Positions 27,161-36,273 of a stretch of 64,000 nt of DNA are shown here, piece after piece. Each line of letters begins with the position of its first letter. Within the stretch, counting starts at the first letter, position 1. The notes beneath the pieces are model-generated. The model ran no database searches, was not told where the DNA came from, and saw nothing but the letters and a program-made list of their open reading frames with translations. This DNA comes from an uncultured Bacteroides sp. (GTDB lineage Bacteria > Bacteroidota > Bacteroidia > Bacteroidales > Bacteroidaceae): the NCBI GenBank assembly GCA_900552645.1, contig USAN01000004.1, positions 124,001-188,000 on the forward strand. The letters are read 5' to 3'. The translations under genes were made by a program, and so were the position numbers.

Positions 27161-29119
27161 TCATTTAATCTTTGTGGGAGAATATATTAATCCATAAGGA
27201 ACATCTTCTCCATTCAAGTCTACAAATACAGCAGCAAACATCCACTTCTGTAACCTTACTTCAGGAGTTGTAAATTTACCTATAGGCAATTTAAGTACTA
27301 CTTTATTCCAGCCCTTATCTAGAAAAACTGGAATTGGTTTTCGTGCAGCCATATTTTCATTACCTAAAAGTATCTCGTTAGATTTTACTTTATGATTGGA
27401 AGTCCATAGAGGAGGTAATACTTCTTCATCATTTAGCCAAATCCTGCTTCCCTTATAGTCCCAAGTTCCCTTTTGTGGAGGCAAATCCTTTTCGGAGCGA
27501 CTGTAATTCTGGAATTCTGCCCACAATCCTACTCTTTGTCTTTTAGGAGAATATACATATGTATATGCATAACATGTAGAATTCTCTTTTGGTTCTTTTA
27601 CAAATGAAGGGATAAGCTTGCCCCATACATGCCTTAGATAAATGCCAGCTCCAACTACTTCCTTAGCTGGTAAAGCCATATAATCAAAGTCCATATCAAG
27701 ATTACCTTTATTGTCTACCGGATTGGTAATAAGCCATTTCACATCACATTGCCTTACATATATGAAAGGATAATTCATGAAACGATTCTTTTTATGCCAA
27801 ATCATCCTTCTTTCAAAATCAGCAAATTCCTTTATTACTTCCAGTTTATCTTCAGGTAATATGGTACCATTGCAGTCAAAATACTGATAACCACCTCTGC
27901 ACCAGCTTCTCTCTGCCATAGCAAGCATAGAAGGATAAAAATTATTCTCAGCTATTATATTCCACTCATTTTCTATGAATCTGTCATGCCATAAAGCCAT
28001 TATACAGCCTGCTATATCATCCGAGCCCTGCTCGGCATTGCAAATGCGACTGGTATAAAGAGCTATAATATCGGCAAAATTATCAAAATGATTCATGTAA
28101 TGGAATCTTGAATCTACAGCAGGTATTCCCTTTTGAGCCTTTCCACGATAACTCCATAACTGAGTCATGTCGATTTCGCCTTTCTTATAGTCCCATCCTG
28201 GATTCCATGATATTACCTTTTTCCCTTTAGAACGGACAAAACTTACCATCTGTGGCACAAAATTGGCATTAGTAAACTCAACCTCGTCTGTGCCGATATG
28301 CAAGTAAGGAACATCTTTAAATACTTCACATATTTCCGTCAACAGACTTTCAAGTATTCTAATTCCTTTTTCACTCTGCATACTACAATTGAAAGCACGT
28401 AAAAAAGCTTCACTATGGCCAGGCATATCTATTTCAGGTATAAGCATTACATTGTGCTTTCTACAAAATTCAACAAGTTCGCGTGCCTGTTTATGAGTAT
28501 AGAACTTTCCAGGAAGCCTTGTCATGTTTACACTGTCGTTCAATTCAGGATAAACTTTACTTTCCATTCGCCAAGCCTGATTTTCTGTGAGATGCCAATG
28601 AAAAACATTTATCTTATATTCAGAGAGTCGTGATATTTCTCGTTTAAGCTCATCAAGCGAAATGTATGTGCGTCCTACATCCTGCATAAATCCTCTTACT
28701 CTGAATGCAGGCCAGTCAGTTATTTCACAGCCTACAAATCTTTTTCCATCCTTAAGTTGGCGCAATGTCTGCAATGCCCAATAAACTCCTTTTTCTGAAT
28801 ATGCTTCAATTAATATATATTTATGCTTTACAGTTAGTCTATAAGCTTCATCGATATTTATTTTTACTCCACTTATGGACGGAACAATCCTAACTTCCAG
28901 TTTTCTTGTAGATGATGCATCCTTCTTACCTCCCATTTCAACAATGAAATCTTCGATTACCTCTGAAAGAATATCATTGCATACATTTATATTGCCTATT
29001 TTGAAATATTCAGAGTTATAATTAATATTTTGTGGGCGTGGAAGTAAATTAATATTAGAACAGAATACATTAAGAGGAAAAAAGATGATTATAACAATCA
29101 ATAAGTGTTTTACTTTCAT
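27161..29119 (-). CDS. Secreted beta-N-acetylhexosaminidase, family GH20
   Basis: The 652-residue exported enzyme has a signal peptide (about 1-20), a GH20b-like N-terminal domain (about 22-135) and a GH20 barrel beginning at RVRGFMQDVGRTYISLDEL. The catalytic Asp-Glu pair is Asp278-Glu279 in YLHIGTDEVEF. A C-terminal part of about 200 residues is beta-rich and includes PIPVFLDKGWNKVVLKLP, like domains used for carbohydrate contact. It should release terminal GlcNAc or GalNAc from glycans in the periplasm or at the surface. It stands alone, with 98 bases to truA downstream, and is divergent from the CDGSH gene. No SusCD pair is adjacent. Confidence 0.93.
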   Translation of the reverse strand: MKVKHLLIVIIIFFPLNVFCSNINLLPRPQNINYNSEYFKIGNINVCNDILSEVIEDFIVEMGGKKDASSTRKLEVRIVPSISGVKINIDEAYRLTVKHKYILIEAYSEKGVYWALQTLRQLKDGKRFVGCEITDWPAFRVRGFMQDVGRTYISLDELKREISRLSEYKINVFHWHLTENQAWRMESKVYPELNDSVNMTRLPGKFYTHKQARELVEFCRKHNVMLIPEIDMPGHSEAFLRAFNCSMQSEKGIRILESLLTEICEVFKDVPYLHIGTDEVEFTNANFVPQMVSFVRSKGKKVISWNPGWDYKKGEIDMTQLWSYRGKAQKGIPAVDSRFHYMNHFDNFADIIALYTSRICNAEQGSDDIAGCIMALWHDRFIENEWNIIAENNFYPSMLAMAERSWCRGGYQYFDCNGTILPEDKLEVIKEFADFERRMIWHKKNRFMNYPFIYVRQCDVKWLITNPVDNKGNLDMDFDYMALPAKEVVGAGIYLRHVWGKLIPSFVKEPKENSTCYAYTYVYSPKRQRVGLWAEFQNYSRSEKDLPPQKGTWDYKGSRIWLNDEEVLPPLWTSNHKVKSNEILLGNENMAARKPIPVFLDKGWNKVVLKLPIGKFTTPEVRLQKWMFAAVFVDLNGEDVPYGLIYSPTKIK

Positions 29120-29274
29120 CGGAGCAAAGAGGTTTAGATTATAATAGTCTACAAAAATATAAATATAAATCTATTCTATTATATCAACTTTTATAATAAT
29201 ATGTAAAGTAATATTTTATTAAAGAACAGAACGATTGAATTAATTGTTAGAATATAAACGTTAACTATACATAT

Positions 29275-30006
29275 ATGGAAGAAGACAACAAGACTTTTTA
29301 TATAAAAGTTAGCTCAGATGGCCCTTATCTAGTATTTGGGAATCCACCTATAGATCAAGAAATAATAATTTCTAATGATAATTGTAACTCATGGTTCTAC
29401 CGTAAAGGTTTAAACTTCAACACTGAAAATAAAAAAGATCCAGTGGCATTATGTCGATGTGGTAAATCGAAGGATAAACCATTCTGCGACGGTAGTCACA
29501 AGAGTGTAGAATGGGATTCTAAGGAGACTTACAATATGTGTCCATATTCAGAATTTGCAAAAAAATATGAAGGTCCATTATATACCTTAGAAGACAATGA
29601 ACAATTCTGCACGCATGCACAGTTCTGCCTAGCATATCAGGGAGCATGGGAGTTAGTAATGATGGCAAACAACAATAAAGAAGAAGAAATACTTAAGCAT
29701 GAAGTAAGTCACTGTCCAGGCGGACGTCTTGTACTTAGGAATCATGAAACTGGCAAAATATTAGAGTATCCATTTCCCCCATCATTGGGGATAATTGAAA
29801 ATCCAGGAATGAAAATAAGTGGCCCCATATGGGTGAAAGGAGGTATACGTATTGAAAGTGCCGACAATAGAACCTATGAAATTAGGAACCGAGTAGCATT
29901 GTGTCGTTGCGGAAATTCCAAAAATAAGCCTTTCTGTGATGGTACTCACACTAAAATCAAGTTCAATGATGGACTTCCTTTAGATGGTAATGATAAGGAA
30001 TGGTAA
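29275..30006 (+). CDS. Double CDGSH iron-sulfur protein
   Basis: The 243-residue soluble protein holds two CDGSH-type motifs: CRCGKSKDKPFCDGSH at about residues 60-75 and CRCGNSKNKPFCDGTH at about 211-226. Each supplies three Cys and one His, the ligand set for a labile 2Fe-2S cluster. Between them lies a region with MCPYSEFAKKYEG and CTHAQFCLAYQGAW that resembles the iron-binding part found in longer bacterial CDGSH proteins. Function in bacteria is not settled; cluster transfer or redox sensing are proposals. It is transcribed alone, divergent from GH20 and convergent with the DUF5715 gene, which ends 9 bases away. Confidence 0.88.
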   Translation: MEEDNKTFYIKVSSDGPYLVFGNPPIDQEIIISNDNCNSWFYRKGLNFNTENKKDPVALCRCGKSKDKPFCDGSHKSVEWDSKETYNMCPYSEFAKKYEGPLYTLEDNEQFCTHAQFCLAYQGAWELVMMANNNKEEEILKHEVSHCPGGRLVLRNHETGKILEYPFPPSLGIIENPGMKISGPIWVKGGIRIESADNRTYEIRNRVALCRCGNSKNKPFCDGTHTKIKFNDGLPLDGNDKEW

Positions 30007-30015
30007 AGTAAACAA

Positions 30016-30684
30016 CTAACGTGTAGTTATATGGAAACAGCCCTGCTTAACTTCATATTTAACGTAACATTTATTGGCTTTCTGCATATCCCTTAACACT
30101 TCTGCCAAAACTAATTTTAAAGTATCCGGACTAACAGATTGCATTGGACGTCCGTCAGGATCTTCAATTTTATTAAACCGAGCATAAGCAACATCAAAAG
30201 TAGTACCATAAAAATGAGCCGAGTTCAATGATGCATTACCATTCTTTCTGCGAAGATGCTTAACATCGTTCATAGTACGAAGTACCGAAGTAACAAGTAT
30301 TTTGTTAGGATTAAGGCCTTTGTTTACTAGAGAATCCTGAAATGTAGAGCCCAAATTTTCGAGTAAATCGTAAGCCTTAGGTACTAAGAAAGGAAGTGAA
30401 TGAGTAAGAGAATCCATATCAAAATAATCATCAGGTACAAGCTCTACTAGTTTATCTTTCTGACCTTCTGCTTCATCACGCGAACTTAGGGGTAAAATTC
30501 CAAGATTTCTTGCAGCAGACAAATGAGCATCGTTCATATCATTAAAAGTACGCTGAAATCCTGTTACTCCCTTTATGTTACGTGGTTCATTCATCTTCAT
30601 AGATGTATCTTTCTTGCAACTTATAAAACTAAAAGTAAATAATAATATAAAAAAAGCCGCCGAAGGATTTTGTATATATCTCAT
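30016..30684 (-). CDS. DUF5715 lipoprotein, M15-like peptidase motif
   Basis: This 222-residue protein has a lipoprotein signal (FSFISCKK, Cys23). It matches the DUF5715 family of Bacteroidales. SAHFYGTTFDVAYAR (near residue 160) together with the terminal CFHITTR resembles the SxHxxGxxxD and HxH-type zinc-binding motifs of M15 peptidases such as VanY, so a role on peptidoglycan is plausible. A -7 box (reverse-strand TAACTTTG, 30718-30711) precedes it. The catalytic assignment is inference from motifs. Confidence 0.75.
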   Translation of the reverse strand: MRYIQNPSAAFFILLFTFSFISCKKDTSMKMNEPRNIKGVTGFQRTFNDMNDAHLSAARNLGILPLSSRDEAEGQKDKLVELVPDDYFDMDSLTHSLPFLVPKAYDLLENLGSTFQDSLVNKGLNPNKILVTSVLRTMNDVKHLRRKNGNASLNSAHFYGTTFDVAYARFNKIEDPDGRPMQSVSPDTLKLVLAEVLRDMQKANKCYVKYEVKQGCFHITTR

Positions 30685-30710
30685 GTTAATTATTTCTTTA
30701 AATTGGACTG

Positions 30711-30800
30711 CAAAGTTAAATTAAAATCACTTTCTGCCAAGAAACCCATTAAATAATTTGGGATATAAACATTAACAATAAAAACCTTTCATTAAATTTG
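30711..30800. promoter_or_regulatory. Divergent promoters of DUF5715 and phoH
   Basis: Reverse-strand TAACTTTG (30718-30711) faces the DUF5715 gene; forward TAAATTTG (30793-30800) faces phoH, 44 bases before its ATG. Confidence 0.6.
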
Positions 30801-30844
30801 CGACTTGAATTTTTAATGTACTAAAGGGTACTTAAATTAATTAG

Positions 30845-31837
30845 ATGATAGAAAAACATATTGTTTTAGAGGATATAGATCCTGTTATTTTTTATGGCGT
30901 CAATAACGCTAATATTCACATGATAAAAGCCTTGTATCCTAAACTTAGAATTGTCGCACGCGGCAATGTAATCAAGGTGATGGGTGATGAGGAAGAGATG
31001 TGTGCTTTTGAAGAGAGTATTCTGGCTCTAGAAAAGCATTGTGCCGAGTTCAATTCATTGAATGAAGAGACTATTTTGGATATAATTAAAGGGAAATCAC
31101 CCAAAACAGAGAAAAGCAGTGATACAATAGTCTTTTCGGTTACAGGAAAACCAATTACTCCAAGAAGCGCCAATCAGGTAAAGCTTGTACATGATTATGA
31201 GAAGAACGATATGATTTTCGCTATAGGTCCTGCCGGTTCTGGTAAGACTTATACTGCAATAGCTCTGGCAGTACGTTCATTAAAGAACAAGGAAATAAAG
31301 AAAATTATATTGAGTCGTCCGGCAGTCGAAGCAGGCGAGAAACTTGGATTTCTTCCTGGCGACATGAAGGAAAAAATAGATCCATATCTACAACCGCTAT
31401 ATGATGCACTGCAAGATATGATTCCGGCAGCCAAACTTAAGGAATATCTTGAATTAAATATAATCCAGATTGCTCCACTTGCATTCATGAGAGGTCGTAC
31501 ACTTAATGATGCGGTAGTAATTCTAGATGAGGCTCAGAATACCACTACTCAACAAATCAAGATGTTTCTTACACGTATGGGTATGAATACTAAAATGATA
31601 GTTACTGGTGATATGACACAGATAGACCTTCCATCTTCGCAAACTTCTGGATTAGTTCAAGCTATGAAGATACTTAAAGGTGTAAAAGGAATAAGTTTTA
31701 TTGAACTCAGTAAGAGAGATATAGTACGGCATAAGCTGGTAACACGAATAGTAGATGCTTATGAAAAATTTGAGGAAAATGTAAAAGCCGAAAAAGCGGC
31801 ATTAAAAGAGAATAAAGAGAGTTTGATTAAAAAATAA
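30845..31837 (+). CDS. phoH: PhoH-family ATPase
   Basis: The 330-residue cytosolic protein is a PhoH/YbeZ-type P-loop NTPase. The Walker A motif GPAGSGKTYTA lies near residue 130 and Walker B VVILDEAQNTT near 225. The short N-terminal KH-like part is also typical. These proteins are linked to rRNA maturation with YbeY, which is not encoded here. It has its own promoter, and purC begins 24 bases after its stop, so the two may be co-transcribed. A charged, Lys/Glu-rich tail ends the protein. Confidence 0.94.
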   Translation: MIEKHIVLEDIDPVIFYGVNNANIHMIKALYPKLRIVARGNVIKVMGDEEEMCAFEESILALEKHCAEFNSLNEETILDIIKGKSPKTEKSSDTIVFSVTGKPITPRSANQVKLVHDYEKNDMIFAIGPAGSGKTYTAIALAVRSLKNKEIKKIILSRPAVEAGEKLGFLPGDMKEKIDPYLQPLYDALQDMIPAAKLKEYLELNIIQIAPLAFMRGRTLNDAVVILDEAQNTTTQQIKMFLTRMGMNTKMIVTGDMTQIDLPSSQTSGLVQAMKILKGVKGISFIELSKRDIVRHKLVTRIVDAYEKFEENVKAEKAALKENKESLIKK

Positions 31838-31861
31838 CAATCATTATAAATATATAGAGAA

Positions 31862-32806
31862 ATGAGTAAAGCATTAACAAAGACTGAGTTCAACTTTCCG
31901 GGACAGACTAATGTATATCACGGTAAAGTTCGCGATGTGTACAATATCAATAACGAGAAGTTGGTAATGGTAGCAACCGATCGTATTTCTGCATTCGATG
32001 TTGTATTGCCCGAAGGTATTCCTTACAAAGGACAGATGTTGAACCAGATTGCTGCAAAATTCCTTGATGCAACAGCCGACATTTGTCCTAACTGGAAACT
32101 TGCCACTCCCGATCCTATGGTAACTGTAGGTGTAATGTGCCAGGGTTTTCCTGTTGAAATGATAGTACGCGGTTACTTGTGCGGAAGTGCATGGCGTGCC
32201 TACAAAAGCGGAGTAAGAGAAATATGTGGTGTAAAACTTCCTGAAGGGATGAAGGAAAACCAAAAGTTTCCTGAGCCTATCATCACTCCTACTACAAAAG
32301 CAGAAATGGGACTTCATGATGAAGATATTTCTAAAGAAGAAATACTTAAACAAGGACTTGCTACACCTGAAGAGTATGCAATATTAGAAAAGTATACACT
32401 TGCATTATTCAATAGAGGTTCCGAAATTGCTGCCGAAAGAGGTCTTATTTTGGTAGATACTAAATATGAATTCGGTAAGCATAACGGTATAATATACTTA
32501 ATGGACGAAATACATACTCCAGATTCAAGCCGTTATTTCTATTCTGAAGGTTACCAAGAAAGGTTTAAAAAAGGAGAAGCTCAAAAACAGCTTTCAAAAG
32601 AATTTGTACGCGAATGGCTTATGGAAAACGGATTTCAAGGTAAAGAAGGACAGCAGGTTCCAGATATGACACCTGAAATAGTAAATTCAATAAGCGATCG
32701 ATATATGGAATTATTCGAACATATTACAGGCGAGAAATTTGTAAAGGCAGATACAGAAAACATATCCGCAAGAATTGAAAGTAACGTTAACGAATATCTT
32801 AAATAA
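31862..32806 (+). CDS. purC: SAICAR synthase (phosphoribosylaminoimidazole-succinocarboxamide synthase)
   Basis: The 314-residue enzyme joins aspartate to CAIR in purine synthesis. It shows YHGKVRDVYNI near the start, VATDRISAFDVVLPEGIPYKG-type sequence near residue 40, and LVDTKYEFGKHNGIIYLMDE-like sequence near 205, all conserved in PurC. Length fits the longer form of the family. It follows phoH at 24 bases and is separated from ubiE by a hairpin (32815-32841). Confidence 0.96.
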   Translation: MSKALTKTEFNFPGQTNVYHGKVRDVYNINNEKLVMVATDRISAFDVVLPEGIPYKGQMLNQIAAKFLDATADICPNWKLATPDPMVTVGVMCQGFPVEMIVRGYLCGSAWRAYKSGVREICGVKLPEGMKENQKFPEPIITPTTKAEMGLHDEDISKEEILKQGLATPEEYAILEKYTLALFNRGSEIAAERGLILVDTKYEFGKHNGIIYLMDEIHTPDSSRYFYSEGYQERFKKGEAQKQLSKEFVREWLMENGFQGKEGQQVPDMTPEIVNSISDRYMELFEHITGEKFVKADTENISARIESNVNEYLK

Positions 32807-32814
32807 ATTCAATG

Positions 32815-32841
32815 CCGGAAGCGGCTGATAACTGCTTCCGG
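32815..32841 (+). terminator. Intergenic hairpin after purC
   Basis: CCGGAAGC (32815-32822) pairs with GCTTCCGG (32834-32841). No T run follows, so it may be an mRNA-stabilising or partial-termination structure rather than a strict terminator. Confidence 0.45.
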
Positions 32842-32866
32842 ATACTACCACTCAATCTTCATATAA

Positions 32867-33604
32867 ATGAATTATCCTCAGGAAAATATAAAACCATACA
32901 ACTCTTCAGAAAAAAAAAGCGTCCAGGTAGAAAAAATGTTCGACAACATAGCACCTGCATACGATAAACTAAATCATACTTTATCTTTAGGCATAGATAA
33001 TAGATGGCGCAAAAAAGCCATAAATTGGCTCAAGCCATTCAATCCACAAATAATAATGGATGTTGCAACAGGAACAGGTGATTTTGCAATACAAGCTTAT
33101 TCAACTCTTAAACCAGCAACGCTTATAGGAACCGATATTTCGGAAGGTATGATGGAGATAGGGCGCAACAAAGTTAAGAAAGCAAGATTGGACAATATCA
33201 TTTCTTTTCAGAAGGAAGATTGTACGTCTCTATCTTTCGAAGATAATATTTTCGATGCCATCACAGTAGCTTTTGGAGTAAGAAACTTCGAGAACCTAGA
33301 CAAAGGACTTAGTGAAATATACCGTGTGCTTAGCAAGAACGGTCATCTTGTAATTCTGGAACTTTCCGAACCAGAAACCTTTCCAATGAAGCAATTATAT
33401 TCAATTTATTCAAAATTCATTATTCCTACCATAGGTAAATTTCTTTCCAAAGACAAAAATGCTTATATTTACCTGCCACAGTCTATAAAGGCTTTTCCAC
33501 AAGGAGAAATAATGAAGAATATAATTAAAAAAGCAGGATTCAGTGAAGTAAAGTTTGAAAGGCTGACTTTCGGAATATGCACACTCTACCTTGCTACAAA
33601 ATAA
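32867..33604 (+). CDS. ubiE: Menaquinone methyltransferase UbiE/MenG
   Basis: The 245-residue SAM-dependent methyltransferase carries motif I DVATGTGDFAIQA near residue 65, and the UbiE hallmark AFGVRNFENLDKGL-type segment near residue 142. It should methylate demethylmenaquinone, the last step of menaquinone synthesis in this group. Its stop codon is 8 bases before the aroE start, so translation is probably coupled. Confidence 0.95.
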   Translation: MNYPQENIKPYNSSEKKSVQVEKMFDNIAPAYDKLNHTLSLGIDNRWRKKAINWLKPFNPQIIMDVATGTGDFAIQAYSTLKPATLIGTDISEGMMEIGRNKVKKARLDNIISFQKEDCTSLSFEDNIFDAITVAFGVRNFENLDKGLSEIYRVLSKNGHLVILELSEPETFPMKQLYSIYSKFIIPTIGKFLSKDKNAYIYLPQSIKAFPQGEIMKNIIKKAGFSEVKFERLTFGICTLYLATK

Positions 33605-33612
33605 GAGTTTTT

Positions 33613-34356
33613 ATGAAAAGATATGGATTAATAGGGTATCCGTTAGGACACTCTTTTTCTAAGAATTTCTTTAATGAGAAATTTCATTCAGAGAATATAG
33701 ATGCCGAATATCTGAATTTTGAAATTCCTGAAATAAAGGATATAACAAAAGTATTGAAGTCAAACTCTACTTTAGTGGGAATTAACGTAACTATTCCATA
33801 TAAGGAACAGATAATTTCTTATCTTGATGAACTTGATCCTGATGCTGCGTCAATCGGTGCAGTAAATGTTGTAAAAATAATAAACGAAAAGGGGAAAATT
33901 AAACTTAAAGGTTACAACTCTGATATTATAGGATTTACCCGCTCTATAGAGCCTTTATTGAAGGCCCATCACAAGAAGGCTTTGATACTTGGTACAGGAG
34001 GTGCATCAAAAGCGGTATTCCACGGATTAAAGAATTTGGGCATAGAAGCAAAATTTGTTTCACGAAACCCAAAAGAAGGTATGCTTACTTATAAAGAGCT
34101 CACTCCCGCAGTTATGGAGGAATATAAGGTAATAGTAAATTGTACACCTGTTGGAATGTACCCTATGGCCGATTCGTATCCTGACATTCCTTATGAGTAT
34201 ATTACTCCAAATCATCTTCTGTACGATCTTCTGTACAATCCCGACACTACTCTGTTTATGAAAAAAGGGTCAGACATGGGAGCTGTAACAAAAAACGGAC
34301 TTGAAATGTTATTATTGCAGGCCTTTGCCGCATGGGAAATTTGGAATAATCAATAA
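33613..34356 (+). CDS. aroE: Shikimate dehydrogenase
   Basis: The 247-residue NADPH enzyme reduces 3-dehydroshikimate to shikimate. The family start YGLIGYPLGHSFSKNFF, the substrate Lys region GINVTIPYKE, the nucleotide loop LGTGGASKAV near residue 125, and the end motif KNGLEMLLLQ are all present. I chose ATG at 33613, which gives the usual N-terminus; an earlier ATG at 33577 would overlap ubiE and add 12 atypical residues. It lies in a run with ubiE and a hydrolase gene starting 3 bases after its stop. Confidence 0.95.
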   Translation: MKRYGLIGYPLGHSFSKNFFNEKFHSENIDAEYLNFEIPEIKDITKVLKSNSTLVGINVTIPYKEQIISYLDELDPDAASIGAVNVVKIINEKGKIKLKGYNSDIIGFTRSIEPLLKAHHKKALILGTGGASKAVFHGLKNLGIEAKFVSRNPKEGMLTYKELTPAVMEEYKVIVNCTPVGMYPMADSYPDIPYEYITPNHLLYDLLYNPDTTLFMKKGSDMGAVTKNGLEMLLLQAFAAWEIWNNQ

Positions 34357-34358
34357 TC

Positions 34359-35312
34359 ATGAAAAGGAAAAAAATAATTTTAATTGTCGTCATAGTACTG
34401 ATATTGCTTATTGCGGCAATAATAGGAGCTGCACAATATTTGATTGACTATTCACTAAAACCTTTAAATCGTGGTCGCGATATAAAAGGATCATGGGAAT
34501 ATATGTTCGATAAATATCCATATATAAAGCCATGGAAAGATAGTCTGGAGAAGACCGCTGCATTGAAGGATACATTCATATATGCTCCCGATGGAGTGCG
34601 TTTACATGCATATTACATTGCAGCAGCTCAGCCTACAAAAAAGACTGCAGTAATAGTTCACGGATATACCGACAATGCTATCCGAATGATGATGATAGGT
34701 TACATGTACAATAACAAACTAGGCTACAACACATTGCTACCCGATTTGCGCGATACAGGATTAAGTGGTGGAGATGAAATACAAATGGGATGGCTTGATC
34801 GTATTGATGTAAGACAGTGGATGGGAGTAGCAAATAATATATATGGTGATTCTACGCAAATGGTAGTTCATGGTATATCTATGGGAGCTGCAACCGTTAT
34901 GATGGAATCAGGAGACACTCCACAACCATCATATGTAAAATGCTTTGTAGAAGATTGTGGATATACTAGTGTATGGGATGAATTCGGACTACAGCTTAAA
35001 GAAGAATTTCATGTACCATCATTTCCTATTCTAAATGTGGCAAGTATGATGTGTCAAATGGAGTTTGGATGGAACTTTAAAGAAGCTTCGGCGTTAAAAC
35101 AGGTTGCCAAGTGTAATCTTCCTATGTTCTTCATTCATGGCGACATAGATACATATGTTCCTACATGGATGGTTTTCAAACTTTATGAAGCAAAGCCTGA
35201 GCCAAAAGAGTTGTGGGTAGTACCGGGGGCAATACATGCAATGTCTTATTACACTCATACTAAAGAATATACAGAAAAAGTCAAAGCTTTCACAGATCAA
35301 TATATTAAATGA
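34359..35312 (+). CDS. Membrane-anchored alpha/beta hydrolase
   Basis: The 317-residue protein begins with a single hydrophobic anchor (about residues 6-27) and continues as an alpha/beta hydrolase facing outward. The nucleophile elbow GISMGAAT (Ser about 173), an Asp in FFIHGDIDTYVP, and a His in PGAIHAMSYY make a plausible catalytic triad. An oxyanion region VIVHGYTDNA lies near residue 98. The substrate is unknown; an acyl-ester or peptidase-like role is possible. It overlaps the TPM gene by 4 bases (ATGA), so they form a tight unit. Confidence 0.85.
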   Translation: MKRKKIILIVVIVLILLIAAIIGAAQYLIDYSLKPLNRGRDIKGSWEYMFDKYPYIKPWKDSLEKTAALKDTFIYAPDGVRLHAYYIAAAQPTKKTAVIVHGYTDNAIRMMMIGYMYNNKLGYNTLLPDLRDTGLSGGDEIQMGWLDRIDVRQWMGVANNIYGDSTQMVVHGISMGAATVMMESGDTPQPSYVKCFVEDCGYTSVWDEFGLQLKEEFHVPSFPILNVASMMCQMEFGWNFKEASALKQVAKCNLPMFFIHGDIDTYVPTWMVFKLYEAKPEPKELWVVPGAIHAMSYYTHTKEYTEKVKAFTDQYIK

Positions 35313-36217
35313 AGAAAATAGTTTTTTTATTATATCTTTTCATCATATGCTCCGCACTGCCAATCCAGTCTCGCGAATATAAAGTAAAAGATATACCTAT
35401 GGTACATCTTCAAGATAAGAGGAGGTACGTAAGCAATCCCGACAACATTCTCTCGGAAGAGGCTGTAATGGCTATGGATACTGCCCTATATTCACTTGAA
35501 CAAAAGACCGGAATACAGACTTTGGTGGTAGTTGTGAGCGGAATTGAGGGAGGTGACTGCTTTGATTTTGCACATCGGCTTGGCGAAGAGAACGGAGTTG
35601 GCGAAAAAAATAGAGATAACGGACTGGTAATACTTTTATCGACCGATGAAAGATGTGTACAGTTTGCTACCGGCTATGGCATTGAAGGAGATTTGCCCGA
35701 TGCGATATGCAAGAGAATCCAATCACGATATATGTTGCCATATTTCAAGAAAGGAGATTGGAACAGCGGAATGGTAGCAGGTGTAAATGCAGTAAAGGGA
35801 TATCTTGACGGATCGATGGAACGTATAAATAATGATGAAGAAGATTTAAGCCCAGGAGTAATTATTGTATTTGTAGGAATTTTCTTATCGATAATATTAT
35901 TGGGAATCTTCCTCGCATGGTGGAAAAAACGTTGTCCTGTATGTCATAAGCATACTATACAAAGAATAAATTCGAAAGTTATTTCGCGCATTAACGGAAT
36001 AAAGCGAGAAGCTGTAACATATAAATGTATGAATTGTGGCCATACTTATGTAAAGTATGAAGACTCTGATGACGAAAACTATCATCGCCCAGGAGGTGGC
36101 GGACCAATAATAGGTGGATTTGGAGGTTTCGGAAACGGAAGAGGCGGAGGTGGCTTCAGCGGCGGTAGCTTCGGAGGCGGTAGTTTCGGTGGTGGTGGTT
36201 CGGGAAGTAGATTCTAG
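35309..36217 (+). CDS. TPM-domain membrane protein with zinc ribbon and Gly-rich tail
   Basis: The 302-residue protein has a signal peptide (about 1-21), an extracytoplasmic TPM (YgcG) domain (about 40-170, with the DNILSEEAV opening), and one transmembrane segment (about 182-207). After the membrane comes a CPVC...CMNC zinc-ribbon-like pair (about 210-250) and a Gly/Ser/Phe-rich tail of about 40 residues. Such proteins are often paired with LemA, as here (56 bases downstream), and are thought to help membrane or photosystem-type complexes in other organisms; their role in gut bacteria is unknown. The 4-base overlap with the hydrolase gene supports co-expression. Confidence 0.85.
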   Translation: MKKIVFLLYLFIICSALPIQSREYKVKDIPMVHLQDKRRYVSNPDNILSEEAVMAMDTALYSLEQKTGIQTLVVVVSGIEGGDCFDFAHRLGEENGVGEKNRDNGLVILLSTDERCVQFATGYGIEGDLPDAICKRIQSRYMLPYFKKGDWNSGMVAGVNAVKGYLDGSMERINNDEEDLSPGVIIVFVGIFLSIILLGIFLAWWKKRCPVCHKHTIQRINSKVISRINGIKREAVTYKCMNCGHTYVKYEDSDDENYHRPGGGGPIIGGFGGFGNGRGGGGFSGGSFGGGSFGGGGSGSRF

Positions 36218-36273
36218 GAACATTGAGAAAATAAAAACATAATTCATCAAACAACAATTAATAACTGAGATAT

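Noticed and set aside
32815..32841. Riboswitch between purC and ubiE
   Set aside because: It is one simple 8-bp hairpin with no conserved riboswitch core.
33577..33612. Earlier ATG for aroE
   Set aside because: It lies inside ubiE and adds residues not typical of AroE; ATG 33613 gives the normal start.
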